A stretch of DNA of 64,000 bases, from contig NZ_BSTM01000026.1 in NCBI RefSeq assembly GCF_030269515.1, forward strand, positions 1-64,000, written 5' to 3'. Positions 33,101-41,173 of this stretch are shown piece by piece. Each line of letters starts with the position of its first letter. The stretch's first letter is position 1. Under the pieces are notes generated by a model, which saw nothing but the letters and a program-made list of their open reading frames with translations, did not search any database and had not been told where the DNA came from. Origin of the DNA: Actinomadura sp. NBRC 104412 (GTDB taxonomy: Bacteria; Actinomycetota; Actinomycetes; Streptosporangiales; Streptosporangiaceae). A program made the position numbers and the translations under genes.

Positions 33101-34217
33101 CGAACCCCGGACCGAGCCGCTGCTGGACGCCCTGGAGCGCGAACTGCGCGACATGACCGGCGTGACCGTCGCCCGCGAGGCGTGGGACCTGAGCCGCCTC
33201 CCGTCCCACCTGCGGATCACGTTCCGCGTGGTGGACGAGCGCAGGCGGACCCTCGCCGAGGGCACCGACCTCGACGAGCTCAAGCGCCGCCTCAAGGACA
33301 GGGTGCGCGGCACGCTGTCCAGGGCCGCGACCGCCGAGGGCGTCGAGCGCGCCGGGCTCCGCGAATGGACGATCGGCGAGCTGCCCCGCACCTACCGGCG
33401 CAGGCAGGCGGGGTACGAGGTGAAGGCGTTCCCCGCGCTGACCGACGAGGGCGACAGCGTCGCGGTCCGCATGTACGAGACCGAGGCCGAGCAGCGCTCC
33501 GCCATGTGGCGGGGCACACGGCGGCTGATCCTGCTGAACGCCCCGTCCCCGGTCAAGCAGATCCAGGGCGGCCTGACCAACCAGGGCAAGCTCGCGCTCA
33601 GCCACAACCCGCACGGCTCGGTCGCGGCGCTGTTCGACGACTGCGTGACCGCCGCCGCCGACCAGCTCATCGCCGAGGCCGGGGGACCGGCATGGGACGA
33701 GGCGGGGTTCCGCGCCCTCTACGACCGGGTCCGCGCCGACCTGTACGACGCCACCGCCGCCATCGTGGCGCTGGTGGAGCGGATCCTGGCCGAGGCGCAC
33801 GAGGTCGACCGGCGGCTGCGCGGCACCACCAGCCTCACCCTCGTCCCGGCGCTGACCGACGTCCGGGAACGGCTGGGCCGGCTGATCCATCCCGGGTTCG
33901 TCACCGAGACCGGCCGGTACCGGCTGCCCGACCTGCCCCGCTACCTGCGCGCCCTGCAGATCAGGCTGGACAAGCTGCCCGAGAACCCCGGCCGCGACCG
34001 GCAGCTCATGCAGCAGGCCGCGACGCTGGACGCCGAGTACGAGCGGTTCGTCCGGCGGCTGCCTCCCGCCCGCCGCGACGACGAGCGGGTACGGCAGATC
34101 CGCTGGATGCTGGAAGAGCTGCGGGTCAGCCTCTTCGCCCAGCAGCTCGGCACGCGCTACCCCGTGTCGGACAAGCGCATCCGCAAGGCGATGGCCACCG
34201 CGCAGCCGGCACGCTGA
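30162..34217 (+). CDS. hrpA: DEAH-box RNA helicase HrpA
   Basis: 1351 residues, the length of HrpA. An N-terminal helical segment is followed by the helicase core: VAGETGSGKTTQLPKICLEL near residue 100, the DEAH box in IIDEAHERS near residue 197, ITSATID, then the second RecA-like domain with ATNVAETSLTVPGIKYVID and QRKGRCGRVSEG. Helicase-associated, OB-fold and DUF3418 regions follow to the end. HrpA acts on structured RNA and ribosome-linked processes. Residues about 265-292 are a Gly/Ser-rich insertion encoded by a dispersed-type repeat (30951-31033). The gene is divergent from the kinase gene. Confidence 0.93.
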   Translation: MRTPVSSPLADLRARLPELMTLDRHRLRRRIDGTQKLRDARRRERVAEEIAAEIETAERRVERRRAAVPAITYPEELPVSWRRDDIAAAIRDHQVVIVAGETGSGKTTQLPKICLELGRGVLGSIGHTQPRRLAARTVATRIAEELGTELGETVGYKVRFTDRSSDGTLVKLMTDGILLAEIQTDRLLRRYDTLIIDEAHERSLNIDFLLGYVKEILPRRPDLKVIITSATIDPERFSRHFGDAPIVEVSGRTYPVEVRYRPLAGIRSEARNAGAAGGSGGSGGSGGSPPQMGQVDPEDPRADPDRDQIQGILDAVDELSLEPPGDVLVFLSGEREIRDTADALAKHLRGRREETEVLPLYARLSAAEQHRVFQPHRGRRIVLATNVAETSLTVPGIKYVIDPGTARISRYSHRLKVQRLPIEPISQASANQRKGRCGRVSEGVCIRLYSEEDFESRPEFTEPEILRTNLASVILQMTALGLGDIGAFPFVEPPDRRNIKAGVDLLHELGALDPSEKDPRKRLTALGRRLAQLPIDPRLGRMVLEAEANGCVREVLIIAAALSIQDPRERPAEHQQAADEKHRRFADPTSDFLAYLNLWNYVRERQRELSGSQFRRMCKNEFLHYLRIREWQDLHSQLKQVAQSLGITPNGTDAPPDRIHIALLSGLLSHIGLMDTDGKKDEGARRRRSTEYLGARGAKFALFPGSALFRKPPRWVMSAELVETSRLWGRINAAIDPAWVEPLAGHLVKRTYSEPHWSKRQAAVMAYEKVTLYGVPIVAQRRVNYGGIDPELSRELFIRHALVGGDWETHHRFFHDNRALLEEVEELEHRARRRDILVDDETLFDFYDERVPEDVVSGRHFDSWWKKASRTDPDLLSFEKSMLINRHAGDVSEADYPGTWRQGPLTLRLTYQFEPGSDADGVTVHIPVQVLNQVRPDGFEWQVPGLRAELVTELIRSLPKQLRVNFVPAPDYARKLLERLEPRTEPLLDALERELRDMTGVTVAREAWDLSRLPSHLRITFRVVDERRRTLAEGTDLDELKRRLKDRVRGTLSRAATAEGVERAGLREWTIGELPRTYRRRQAGYEVKAFPALTDEGDSVAVRMYETEAEQRSAMWRGTRRLILLNAPSPVKQIQGGLTNQGKLALSHNPHGSVAALFDDCVTAAADQLIAEAGGPAWDEAGFRALYDRVRADLYDATAAIVALVERILAEAHEVDRRLRGTTSLTLVPALTDVRERLGRLIHPGFVTETGRYRLPDLPRYLRALQIRLDKLPENPGRDRQLMQQAATLDAEYERFVRRLPPARRDDERVRQIRWMLEELRVSLFAQQLGTRYPVSDKRIRKAMATAQPAR
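30951..31033. repeat. Dispersed-type palindromic/G-rich repeat inside hrpA
   Basis: GCCGGCAT (30951-30958) and ATGCCGGC (30976-30983) form a perfect 8-bp inverted repeat around gcagcgaagcgagg. Three ggggggtct-type units and a cccccc-containing hairpin half follow. Such sequences usually occur between genes in high-GC actinomycetes. Here the reading frame continues through, adding a flexible Gly-Gly-Ser loop between helicase domains. Confidence 0.7.
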
Positions 34218-34292
34218 CCCGCCTCTTGCCCGCTCCAGAACCTCTGCCTGCCCCAGAACGCTTGACCTGCCCCAGAACGGTCCAAAGTGGTA

Positions 34293-34321
34293 TTGACCAG
34301 TCCAGACCGGACGCATAACCT
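34293..34321 (+). promoter_or_regulatory. Promoter with internal GntR/HutC-type operator
   Basis: ttgacc (34293-34298) and taacct (34316-34321) are spaced by 17 bases and make a plausible sigma-70-type promoter. Within and just before the spacer is tggtattgaccagtccagacc. Its GTCCAGAC core fits the GT-N-TA-N-AC type consensus of HutC/DasR regulators with one change. Binding by the GntR protein encoded immediately downstream is likely. Confidence 0.55.
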
Positions 34322-34362
34322 TGGGTTTGCCATCGAACCGAAGGAATGGGGAGGTGATCGGC

Positions 34363-35094
34363 GTGCGATCCGCAGACGGTTCCGGCCCCGCGACCACGAA
34401 ACGGCGGGCCGTACGCCGTGAGCTGCTGGCCATGCTGGACGGGCTGGAGGCCGGCGACGCGCTGCCGTCGGAGCGCAGGCTGGCCGAGGAGCTCGGGGTG
34501 TCCCGCCCGACGCTGCGCGCGGCGATCGACGAGCTGGCCGCCGAGGGCCTGCTCGACCGGCGCCACGGCAGCGGCACCTACGTCGCCGAACCCCGCATCG
34601 CGGTACCGCTGACCATGTCGTCCTTCACCGAGGACATGATCAAAAGGGGGATGCGCCCCGGCGGCCGGGTGCTGTCGTTCCGCGTCGGCGCCGCCGGCCC
34701 GAAGATCGGCCGCCGGCTGGCCCTCTCACCCGGGGAAGAGGTATTGACCATTCGGCGGCTCCGGCTCGCCGACGGCGCCACCATGGCGATCGAGACGCTC
34801 TACATGCCCAGGGCGCTGCTGCCGGAGCTGCGCCGCGAGGATCTGGAAGGACGGTCGTTCTACGCCCTGCTGCGCGAGCACGGCGTCGTCCTCGCCTCCG
34901 GCCGCGAGACGATCGAGCCGACGGTCGTCACGGCGGAGGAGGCCGAGGTCCTGGGCGTGCCCGTGCACGCCCCCGCGTTCCTCTTCGAACGCGTCACCCG
35001 CGACGACGCGGGCGCTCCGGTGGAGTACGTCCGGTCGGTCTACCGGGGAGACCGCTACCGGCTGGAGATCGAACTGCGCCCTCCTCCGAACTGA
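34363..35094 (+). CDS. GntR regulator with UTRA domain (HutC/DasR type)
   Basis: 243 residues from the GTG at 34363 with GGGGAGG eight bases upstream. The winged helix (about 10-80) includes LPSERRLAEELGVSRPTLRA and LLDRRHGSGTYVAEP. The UTRA sensor follows, with GEEVLTIRRLRLADGATMAI and the final VEYVRSVYRGDRYRLEIEL. This subfamily senses phosphosugars such as GlcNAc-6-P. It precedes a PTS operon with an SIS protein, so an amino-sugar or related phosphosugar signal is likely, although the PTS is of the ascorbate class. Confidence 0.85.
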   Translation: MRSADGSGPATTKRRAVRRELLAMLDGLEAGDALPSERRLAEELGVSRPTLRAAIDELAAEGLLDRRHGSGTYVAEPRIAVPLTMSSFTEDMIKRGMRPGGRVLSFRVGAAGPKIGRRLALSPGEEVLTIRRLRLADGATMAIETLYMPRALLPELRREDLEGRSFYALLREHGVVLASGRETIEPTVVTAEEAEVLGVPVHAPAFLFERVTRDDAGAPVEYVRSVYRGDRYRLEIELRPPPN

Positions 35095-35212
35095 CCCGCC
35101 GAAGCGACGCATCCCATCCGTTTCGTCTCACGACCCCCGACCGTCCCCGCCACCCGGCGCACTTGCGACCGGCCGGGAACGGTGCACCACCGCAGGAACG
35201 GAGTCCAGGCAC

Positions 35213-36643
35213 ATGGACATCATCAAGGACATCCTCACCTTCCTGGCCGACAACGTCTTCGGCCAGGTCCCCATCCTCATCGGCCTGATCACGCTGGCCG
35301 GCCTGCTGCTCCAGCGCCGCCGGTTCGAGGACACCCTCGCCGGCGCGCTGCGCGCCACCGTCGGCGTGGTCGTCCTGTTCATCGGCGTGGAGATCTTCGC
35401 CGGCGGCCTGACCAGCTTCCAGACGGTGCTGGCCAGCGCGACCGGTACGACCCCGCCCAAGTCGGACAACACCCTGGACGCGTTCCTCGGCTCGCAGGGC
35501 GGGACGATCGCGCTGGTCATCACCGTGGCGTTCCTGCTGCACGTGCTGATCGTCCGGCTGTTCCCGGCGGCCAGGTACCTGTATCTCACCGGGCATCTGA
35601 TGTTCTGGATCAGCACCGTGGTGGTGGCCTCGCTGGTGACCGTCGCGCCGGACGCCAACCAGCTGACGCTGGTGCTGTGCGGCGCCGGGCTCGTGGCCGC
35701 GTACTGGACGCTCCAGCCGCTGTGGATGCGCCCGCTGATGCGGAAGGTGATGCCCGACGACCGGTTCGGGTACGCGCACACCAGCTCGCTGGCCGCGCTG
35801 GTCACCGGCTACGTGGCACGCCCGTTCGGGAGCCGCGAGAAGCACGACACCGAGCGGCTGAAGCTGCCCCGGCAGCTCTCCTTCTTCAAGGACGTCAACG
35901 TCAGCACCGCCCTGGTCATCGGCGTCATCATGCTGGTCGCGGTGGCGCTGGCCGACGACCAGGTGGTCGACAAGCTGGCCGCGGAGATGGACGCCAAGCT
36001 CTCGACCTGGGTGTGGGCGCTGCTGGTGGCGCTGCGGTTCGCGGGCGGCATCGCGATCCTGCTGTACGGCGTGCGGATGTTCCTGGCCGAGATCGTGCCC
36101 GCGTTCAAGGGCTTCAGCGACCGGGTGATCCCCGGCACCCGTCCCGCCCTGGACTCGCCGACCATCTTCCCGACCGCGCCCACCGCGGTGATGGTCGGGT
36201 TCGTCTCCGCGCTGCTGGTGTTCCTGGCCTGCCTCGGCATCTTCGCCGCGGCCGACTGGTTCACCCTGGCCCCGCCCATGATCATGCTGTTCTTCGTGGG
36301 CGGCCCGGTGGCGGTGTTCGGCAACGTGGTGGCCGGATGGCGCGGCGCGGTCATCGGCGGGGCGATCACCGGGCTGGTGCTGGCCATCGGGCAGGCGGTG
36401 ACCTGGAGCCTGTTCGACCGGACCGCTCCCGAGCTGGCGACCCTGGCCGACCCCGACTGGTACGCCATCGCCTGGCTGCTCAAGGCGTTCGACCCCGTCC
36501 TCGGCGGCGCGTCCATCTGGGCCGTTCCGGTCGTGGCGCTCGCCGTCACCGCCGGCGTCCTGCTGATCCTGGGACGCAGGGAACGGCGCGAGGTCGCCGA
36601 GGAGAAGACCAGCGGCTCCGCCTCCGCCACCGGCCAGGCGTGA
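35213..36643 (+). CDS. PTS permease IIC, ascorbate (UlaA/SgaT) family
   Basis: 476 residues, about eleven hydrophobic segments. Characteristic UlaA-family stretches include NVFGQVPILIGLITLAGLLL, GVEIFAGGLTSF, YLTGHLMFWIS and FKGFSDRVIPGTRPALD. It is the membrane channel that couples uptake to phosphorylation of the sugar. A C-terminal 30-residue charged tail is cytoplasmic. IIB and IIA are separate genes directly downstream, as in ula operons. The substrate need not be ascorbate; PTS of this class with SIS proteins are not well characterised in actinomycetes. Confidence 0.88.
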   Translation: MDIIKDILTFLADNVFGQVPILIGLITLAGLLLQRRRFEDTLAGALRATVGVVVLFIGVEIFAGGLTSFQTVLASATGTTPPKSDNTLDAFLGSQGGTIALVITVAFLLHVLIVRLFPAARYLYLTGHLMFWISTVVVASLVTVAPDANQLTLVLCGAGLVAAYWTLQPLWMRPLMRKVMPDDRFGYAHTSSLAALVTGYVARPFGSREKHDTERLKLPRQLSFFKDVNVSTALVIGVIMLVAVALADDQVVDKLAAEMDAKLSTWVWALLVALRFAGGIAILLYGVRMFLAEIVPAFKGFSDRVIPGTRPALDSPTIFPTAPTAVMVGFVSALLVFLACLGIFAAADWFTLAPPMIMLFFVGGPVAVFGNVVAGWRGAVIGGAITGLVLAIGQAVTWSLFDRTAPELATLADPDWYAIAWLLKAFDPVLGGASIWAVPVVALAVTAGVLLILGRRERREVAEEKTSGSASATGQA

Positions 36644-36737
36644 GACGGGACCGGCGCGGCCGTCCCCGGCGGGGGCGGGCGACGGCCGCACCGGTCGCGG
36701 CAGACATGAGACAGTTCACCAAGGGGGGAAGGACACG

Positions 36738-37040
36738 ATGGCTCTGGACCGCACGCTGGAGGTGCTCGCCGTCTGCGGCGTGGGCATGGGCTCCAGCCTG
36801 ATGCTGAAGATGACCGCCGAGGACGCGCTGCGCGGCCTCGGCGTGGACGCCCGCGTGGAGAACACGGACCTGTCCACCGCGCGCGGCATGTCCGCCGACG
36901 TGATCGTGGGGCAGGGCATGCACACCGCCGAGATGGAAGGGCTGGCCCCGATCGTGATCACGGTCAGCGACTTCCTCGACAAGGACGGGCTCCAGGAGCA
37001 GTTGCGCGAGCGGCTGACCGAGCAGGGCTGGCTGGCCTGA
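36738..37040 (+). CDS. PTS IIB component, ascorbate/lactose-type fold
   Basis: 100 residues, the usual size of SgaB/UlaB. Cys13 in VLAVCGVGMGSS is the phosphorylated residue and starts a P-loop-like phosphate site. It accepts phosphate from IIA and passes it to the sugar bound by IIC. The ATG overlaps the IIA start region: the IIB stop TGA at 37038-37040 is contained in ctgatgccg, so the next gene starts with a 1-base overlap. Confidence 0.88.
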   Translation: MALDRTLEVLAVCGVGMGSSLMLKMTAEDALRGLGVDARVENTDLSTARGMSADVIVGQGMHTAEMEGLAPIVITVSDFLDKDGLQEQLRERLTEQGWLA

Positions 37041-37513
37041 TGCCGTCCGTCCCCGCGGCGGGCGCACGCGACGGCGTGCGCGCCGCCGACTGGAGAGAGG
37101 CGACCCGGGAAGCGGCCTCCACCCTGGTGGAGATGGGCGTGGCGGGGGAGGGCTACCCCGATGCCTGCGTCCGTGTCGTCGAGGAGAACGGCCCGTACAT
37201 CGTCCTGACCAAGGGGCTGGCCCTCGTGCACGCCCGCCCGGAGGAGGGCGGGCTGGGCGTCGGCGTGGCCGCGACCCGGCTGGCCGAGCCCGTCGCGTTC
37301 GGCCACCCCGACAACGACCCCGTCGACCTGCTGCTGGCGTTCTGCACCCCGGACGCCGACGCGCATGTCTCGTCGCTGTCCGCGCTGGCCAGGGCGCTGT
37401 CGGCGGGCCTGGCCGACCGGCTGCGCGCCGCGCCGGACCGCGCCGCGATGGTCACCGAGCTGGAGGGGGCCCTGGCGAGGGCCCACGGGAAGGAGCACGA
37501 CCCCGATGCCTGA
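37040..37513 (+). CDS. PTS IIA component, mannitol/fructose/ascorbate type
   Basis: 157 residues with the PTS EIIA type 2 fold. The phosphoryl-acceptor His64 is in LTKGLALVHARPEEGG. The preceding segment, GYPDACVRVVEENGPYIVLT, and DNDPVDLLLAFCTPDADAHV are typical of the family. IIA receives phosphate from HPr (not encoded in this window) and passes it to IIB. The end of the gene overlaps the SIS gene start by 8 bases. Confidence 0.85.
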   Translation: MPSVPAAGARDGVRAADWREATREAASTLVEMGVAGEGYPDACVRVVEENGPYIVLTKGLALVHARPEEGGLGVGVAATRLAEPVAFGHPDNDPVDLLLAFCTPDADAHVSSLSALARALSAGLADRLRAAPDRAAMVTELEGALARAHGKEHDPDA

Positions 37514-38288
37514 CGCCCGCCGGACCCCCCGCCACGGCCATCCAGGCCGCGTCCGGTCCCTGCTCGACGAGCTCGACACCCGCTCCGGCGAGCCGATCGC
37601 CGAGGCCGCCGCGCTGCTGCTCGCCTGCATCGAGGCGGACGGCATCGTGCACGTCGCAGGCGCGGGGCACTCGCTCGCGCTGGTCTGCGAGACGTTCTAC
37701 CGGGCCGGCGGCCTCGCCCCGGTCCGGCCGCTGTGGGACCCGTCGGTGCTGCCCCTCGGGAACGCGCTGGGCAGCACGCACGCCGAGCGCACCGAGGGCC
37801 TGGGCCGCTCGGTGGTACGGGACGCCGCGCCCGAGCCCCCCGACGTGGCCGTGGTGTTCTCCACCAGCGGGCGCAACCCGTACCCGGTCGAGGCGGCCGA
37901 GGAATGCGCGGCGCGCGGCGTGCCCGTGGTCGCCATGACCTCCTCGGACGCGTCCCGGACGGCCGCCGCGCGCACCGCGACCTCCCTCGCCGACCACGCC
38001 ACGATCGTGGTCGACACGGCCGCCCCGCCCGGCGACGTGCTGCACCCGCCGGGCGCGCCGCGCACCGCCGCCGTCTCCACCATCCTCGCCGCGTACGCGT
38101 GGTCGCGGGTCCTGGCCGACCTGCACGAGCTCGCCTCGTCACGGGGCGTCGAACTGCCCTGCTGGATGAGCGCCAACGTCCCCGGCGGCGACGAGGTCAA
38201 CCGGGCGCTGATGGCCCGCTACGGCGGGCGCATCCCGGACCTGGGCGTCCCCAGCCCACGACCCCATAGCGAGACCGCCGGCGGGTGA
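37506..38288 (+). CDS. SIS-domain sugar isomerase or sugar-binding protein
   Basis: 260 residues. The SIS phosphosugar-binding fold is seen in GIVHVAGAGHSLALVCETFY, VAVVFSTSGRNPYPVEAAEE (the Ser-rich SIS loop) and VVAMTSSDASR. There is no separate helix-turn-helix, so it is not an RpiR-type regulator. SIS proteins isomerise or deaminate phosphosugars or remove lactyl ethers (MurQ). In this operon it should act on the phosphosugar made by the PTS. It resembles the SIS proteins annotated as possible phosphosugar isomerases in actinomycete PTS clusters. Confidence 0.78.
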   Translation: MPDARRTPRHGHPGRVRSLLDELDTRSGEPIAEAAALLLACIEADGIVHVAGAGHSLALVCETFYRAGGLAPVRPLWDPSVLPLGNALGSTHAERTEGLGRSVVRDAAPEPPDVAVVFSTSGRNPYPVEAAEECAARGVPVVAMTSSDASRTAAARTATSLADHATIVVDTAAPPGDVLHPPGAPRTAAVSTILAAYAWSRVLADLHELASSRGVELPCWMSANVPGGDEVNRALMARYGGRIPDLGVPSPRPHSETAGG

Positions 38289-38372
38289 GTCTCGTCTCCT
38301 TGCGCGCACGTCGTCCCACTCGGCGCGCACAAGTCACTGCGGCCTCGTCTACTAGTGCGTATCGTTCATTCC

Positions 38373-40082
38373 ATGCCTACGAGTGATGAGCGCGACAATA
38401 GCGGCCGCGGAGGGCAGGCCGGCACGTCCGAAGGCGCGGTCTCCGAGGCTGGAACGAGCAACGACGCCACTCCCGCCATCCCGCCCCCTGCCACGAGCGC
38501 GACCGCCACCGGCGACGGCGGCGGCGCCGCGAACGGCGGGCCGCCCCGGGCCGTCGCCGCGCCGGGGGACCGGATCGTCGCCGGCGCCGGACAGGCCCCC
38601 AAACCCCCCGCCGCCTCCGGGCCGCAGGGCGGCGGGCCAGCCGCGCCCGAGGCGAGCCCCGTCACCGAGGTCGCGCGCATGGGCGAGCCCGTCGCGGTCT
38701 GGCCGTGCGCCAACTGCGGCCGTCCCGTGCCACAGCCCGTAGGGGCCGGACGCACCATCCGCTACTGCCAGGACAACGACGGCGCCTGCGCCCGCGAAGC
38801 GCGCGAGCGCCGCGAGCGCGGGCGCGACGCGCCCGGCCTGACCGGGCAGGTCGCCTCCACCTGGGAGATGGTGGAGCGGCTGGAGAAGGCCGCCGACCTG
38901 CTCGCCGAATCGCTCACCTCCGAGCTCAGCGTCGCGGGCGTCGAGCGCCGCGTCGCCGAGGTCCGGGCCGAGGCCGCCCGCGAGCTGTCGGTCGCCCAGA
39001 CCGAACGGGAGGCCACCCAGCGGCAGGCCGAGGAGGCCCGGCAGGAGGCCGCCTCCGCGCGGCAGCGCGCCGAGGCCGCCGAACGGGAGTCCGCGCGCGC
39101 CCGCGAGGAGACCAGGCTCGCCACGGCCAAGCGCGACGCCGCCCAGCAGGCGTGGGAGGAGGCGCACCAGATCGCGCAGCAGGCGGTGTCGGCCAAGCTC
39201 GCCGCTGAAAGCGAGCGCGACCGGATCGCCGCGCGCGAGAACGAGCTGCTGGCCGCGCTCGAGACCGCCCGCGCCGAGCTGGTGCAGTTGCACGCCAGGG
39301 TGTCGGAGGCCGAGAGTGCCGCCGAGGCGCTGCGGGTCGAGGCCGCGGTCGCCAAGCAGGGCGCCGAGGACCTCCGCAACGCCATGCGCGACGCCGAGGC
39401 TCAGCGCCAGCGTGCCATGCAGGCCGCCAGCAAGGCCGAGGCGGAACGGACCGAAGCGCAGCGCGCCCAGTCGGAGGCGGAGGCCGAGGCGCTGCGCGCC
39501 GACGCCCGCGTCCAGGAGGCGGTCAAGGAACGCGACGCCGCCCAGGAGCAGGCCAAGGCCGCGCTCGCCGAACGCGACGAGCTCCAGACCAAGGTCAACG
39601 ACCAGGCCGTCCAGCTACGCCAGCTCGCCCAGTCGGTGGCCGAGCAGCAGGCCGCGCTGGCGGCGCTGGCCGAGGAGCGCGACGCCGCGCGTGCCGAGGC
39701 CGACCGGGCCCGCCGCCAGATCGACCAGTTGACCCACAACACGCTGAACTCCAGCATCCCGCCGGGCGGGCGCTACCCGGGCACGGGTTCATCCCTGACG
39801 GGACCCGGGCTGGGCGCGGTCCCGGGACCACTGGGAGGCCCCGCGCAGCCCGGCACCCCCGGGCAGCCCGTTCAGGGGCAACCCGGCACCCCCGCGCAAC
39901 CGGGTGGCCCCGCGCAACCGGGTGGCCCCGCGCAACCGGGTGGCCCCGCGCAGTCGGGCGGCCCCGCGCAGCCGGGTGGTTCCTCCCCGCTGGGCGGTCC
40001 CGCGCAGCCGGGATCCCCGGGGCACTCCAACGGGCGCGTCAACGGCATCGATCCGAACGACCCCCTGTACACCGGGCGCTGA
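38373..40082 (+). CDS. Zinc-ribbon/coiled-coil protein with Pro-Gln-Gly repeat tail
   Basis: 569 residues from the ATG at 38373 with three parts. About 1-105 is disordered, Ala/Pro/Gly-rich. About 108-150 has Cys pairs (WPCANCGRPVPQP, then YCQDNDGACAREAR), consistent with a zinc finger. About 150-455 is a continuous Ala/Glu/Arg-rich coiled coil. The tail consists of repeats of GGPAQP type. Long coiled coils with disordered ends are common among actinomycete polar-growth and chromosome-organisation proteins, but no specific family was recognised. Confidence 0.7.
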   Translation: MPTSDERDNSGRGGQAGTSEGAVSEAGTSNDATPAIPPPATSATATGDGGGAANGGPPRAVAAPGDRIVAGAGQAPKPPAASGPQGGGPAAPEASPVTEVARMGEPVAVWPCANCGRPVPQPVGAGRTIRYCQDNDGACAREARERRERGRDAPGLTGQVASTWEMVERLEKAADLLAESLTSELSVAGVERRVAEVRAEAARELSVAQTEREATQRQAEEARQEAASARQRAEAAERESARAREETRLATAKRDAAQQAWEEAHQIAQQAVSAKLAAESERDRIAARENELLAALETARAELVQLHARVSEAESAAEALRVEAAVAKQGAEDLRNAMRDAEAQRQRAMQAASKAEAERTEAQRAQSEAEAEALRADARVQEAVKERDAAQEQAKAALAERDELQTKVNDQAVQLRQLAQSVAEQQAALAALAEERDAARAEADRARRQIDQLTHNTLNSSIPPGGRYPGTGSSLTGPGLGAVPGPLGGPAQPGTPGQPVQGQPGTPAQPGGPAQPGGPAQPGGPAQSGGPAQPGGSSPLGGPAQPGSPGHSNGRVNGIDPNDPLYTGR

Positions 40083-40087
40083 CCGTG

Positions 40088-40117
40088 CACGGCCCGGCGG
40101 CTCGGTGCCGGGCCGTG
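40088..40117. terminator. Terminator hairpin
   Basis: cacggcccggc and gccgggccgtg make a perfect 11-bp stem with an 8-base loop between two convergent genes, six bases after the stop of the coiled-coil gene. It should terminate transcription from both sides. Confidence 0.75.
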
Positions 40118-40145
40118 GCCCCGGCCGCGTGCCGCCCCGTACGGA

Positions 40146-40853
40146 TCAGGCGTCGGCGGGGCCGGGCGGGTACTCGATCCAGATCTGCTCGGCCCGGCCC
40201 AGCAGCCGCCCGTCCTCCCCGTACGCCGCCGTCGCCGCGTGCCGCTTGCGGCCCTCCCGGCTGCGGGCCAGCCCCATCACCACGCACCGCTCGCCCGCCT
40301 CGGGCAGCTCGGTGACCTGCGCGGTCATGGTGCCGAGCAGGATCGGCGGGCCGGGGGCGGCCGAGGCCAGCCCGCCCGGGCAGCCCAGCACCGCCCACAT
40401 GATCTCCGGCGCGGGCGGCTCGCCGGGCGTCCACGGAGCGGCGACCAGGCCCTCGCCGGCCGGTCCCGGCTCCAGCCGCATCCCGTCGCCCTGCTCCCGG
40501 AGCGGCCCGCACACGAAACAGCGGGGGAACGGGTGCCGCCCGGCGGGCTCCGCGGCCCGGTACCCCTCCGCGGCCTTCAGCGCCTCCTCGTACGGGACGG
40601 GCGGCACCGCGGGGACCACGATGGCGCCCGCGAGCGCCTCCGCCACCACCCGGCCCTCGCCGTCCAGCAGCCGCGCGCCGATGCCCCGGTCGTCGTCGGG
40701 GAAGACCAGCAGCTCGGTCTCCAGAGGCGCCGGGCGCCGCAGCGCCACGGTCACCGTGTCCGACATGACCTGCCCGGCGAGCAGCCCCGCGACATACCCC
40801 CCGTGCGCCGCGTGGTCCGGCCCGTTGTACCGGGCCTTGACGATCACGTTCAT
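40146..40853 (-). CDS. Hotdog-fold protein (thioesterase-like)
   Basis: 235 residues from the ATG at 40853. Two hotdog halves seem present: DHAAHGGYVAGLLAGQVMSD resembles the thioesterase active-site helix, and PEIMWAVLGCPGGLASAAPG the matching helix of the second half. A cysteine pair is seen in RCFVCGPLREQGDGMRLEPG. This double-hotdog group is widespread in actinobacteria and is usually annotated as hypothetical or thioesterase-like. An acyl-CoA or acyl-ACP substrate is inferred from the fold only. Confidence 0.65.
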   Translation of the reverse strand: MNVIVKARYNGPDHAAHGGYVAGLLAGQVMSDTVTVALRRPAPLETELLVFPDDDRGIGARLLDGEGRVVAEALAGAIVVPAVPPVPYEEALKAAEGYRAAEPAGRHPFPRCFVCGPLREQGDGMRLEPGPAGEGLVAAPWTPGEPPAPEIMWAVLGCPGGLASAAPGPPILLGTMTAQVTELPEAGERCVVMGLARSREGRKRHAATAAYGEDGRLLGRAEQIWIEYPPGPADA

Positions 40854-41173
40854 CCCCCGGAGTCCCCGCCCCTCGTCCTGTCCGAGACCGCGCCCCGCCC
40901 CGCACCCGCCGCGGCGCGCCCACTCGCACGCCACCGGCAGGCCACGCAACGGAACCGCGGCCTTAACCGGACCGAATCCTAATAAGGGGCCCGGACAAAT
41001 TCCCGAGCAGGGCCCGCGCCCCGGCCGCCGCCTTCGCGGCACCTGCGGCCTGCCCCCAATAGAAGGGAAGGCCGAAGGCAGACGGGCGGATACCGGCACA
41101 AGGACAGACAGGAGGAAAGGGAGGTGTAGCGGTGAGGCAAGGTGCCGGTGGTACTAAAGGGGCGTCCGTGCCC
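40854..41173. other. Intergenic region
   Basis: 320 bases without a convincing gene. It contains the promoter of the hotdog gene (minus). A strong GGAGG-like purine block near 41112-41124 is followed by a GTG-started plus-strand frame, but that frame runs as a shadow through the next minus-strand gene and has no family features, so it is not called. Confidence 0.4.
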
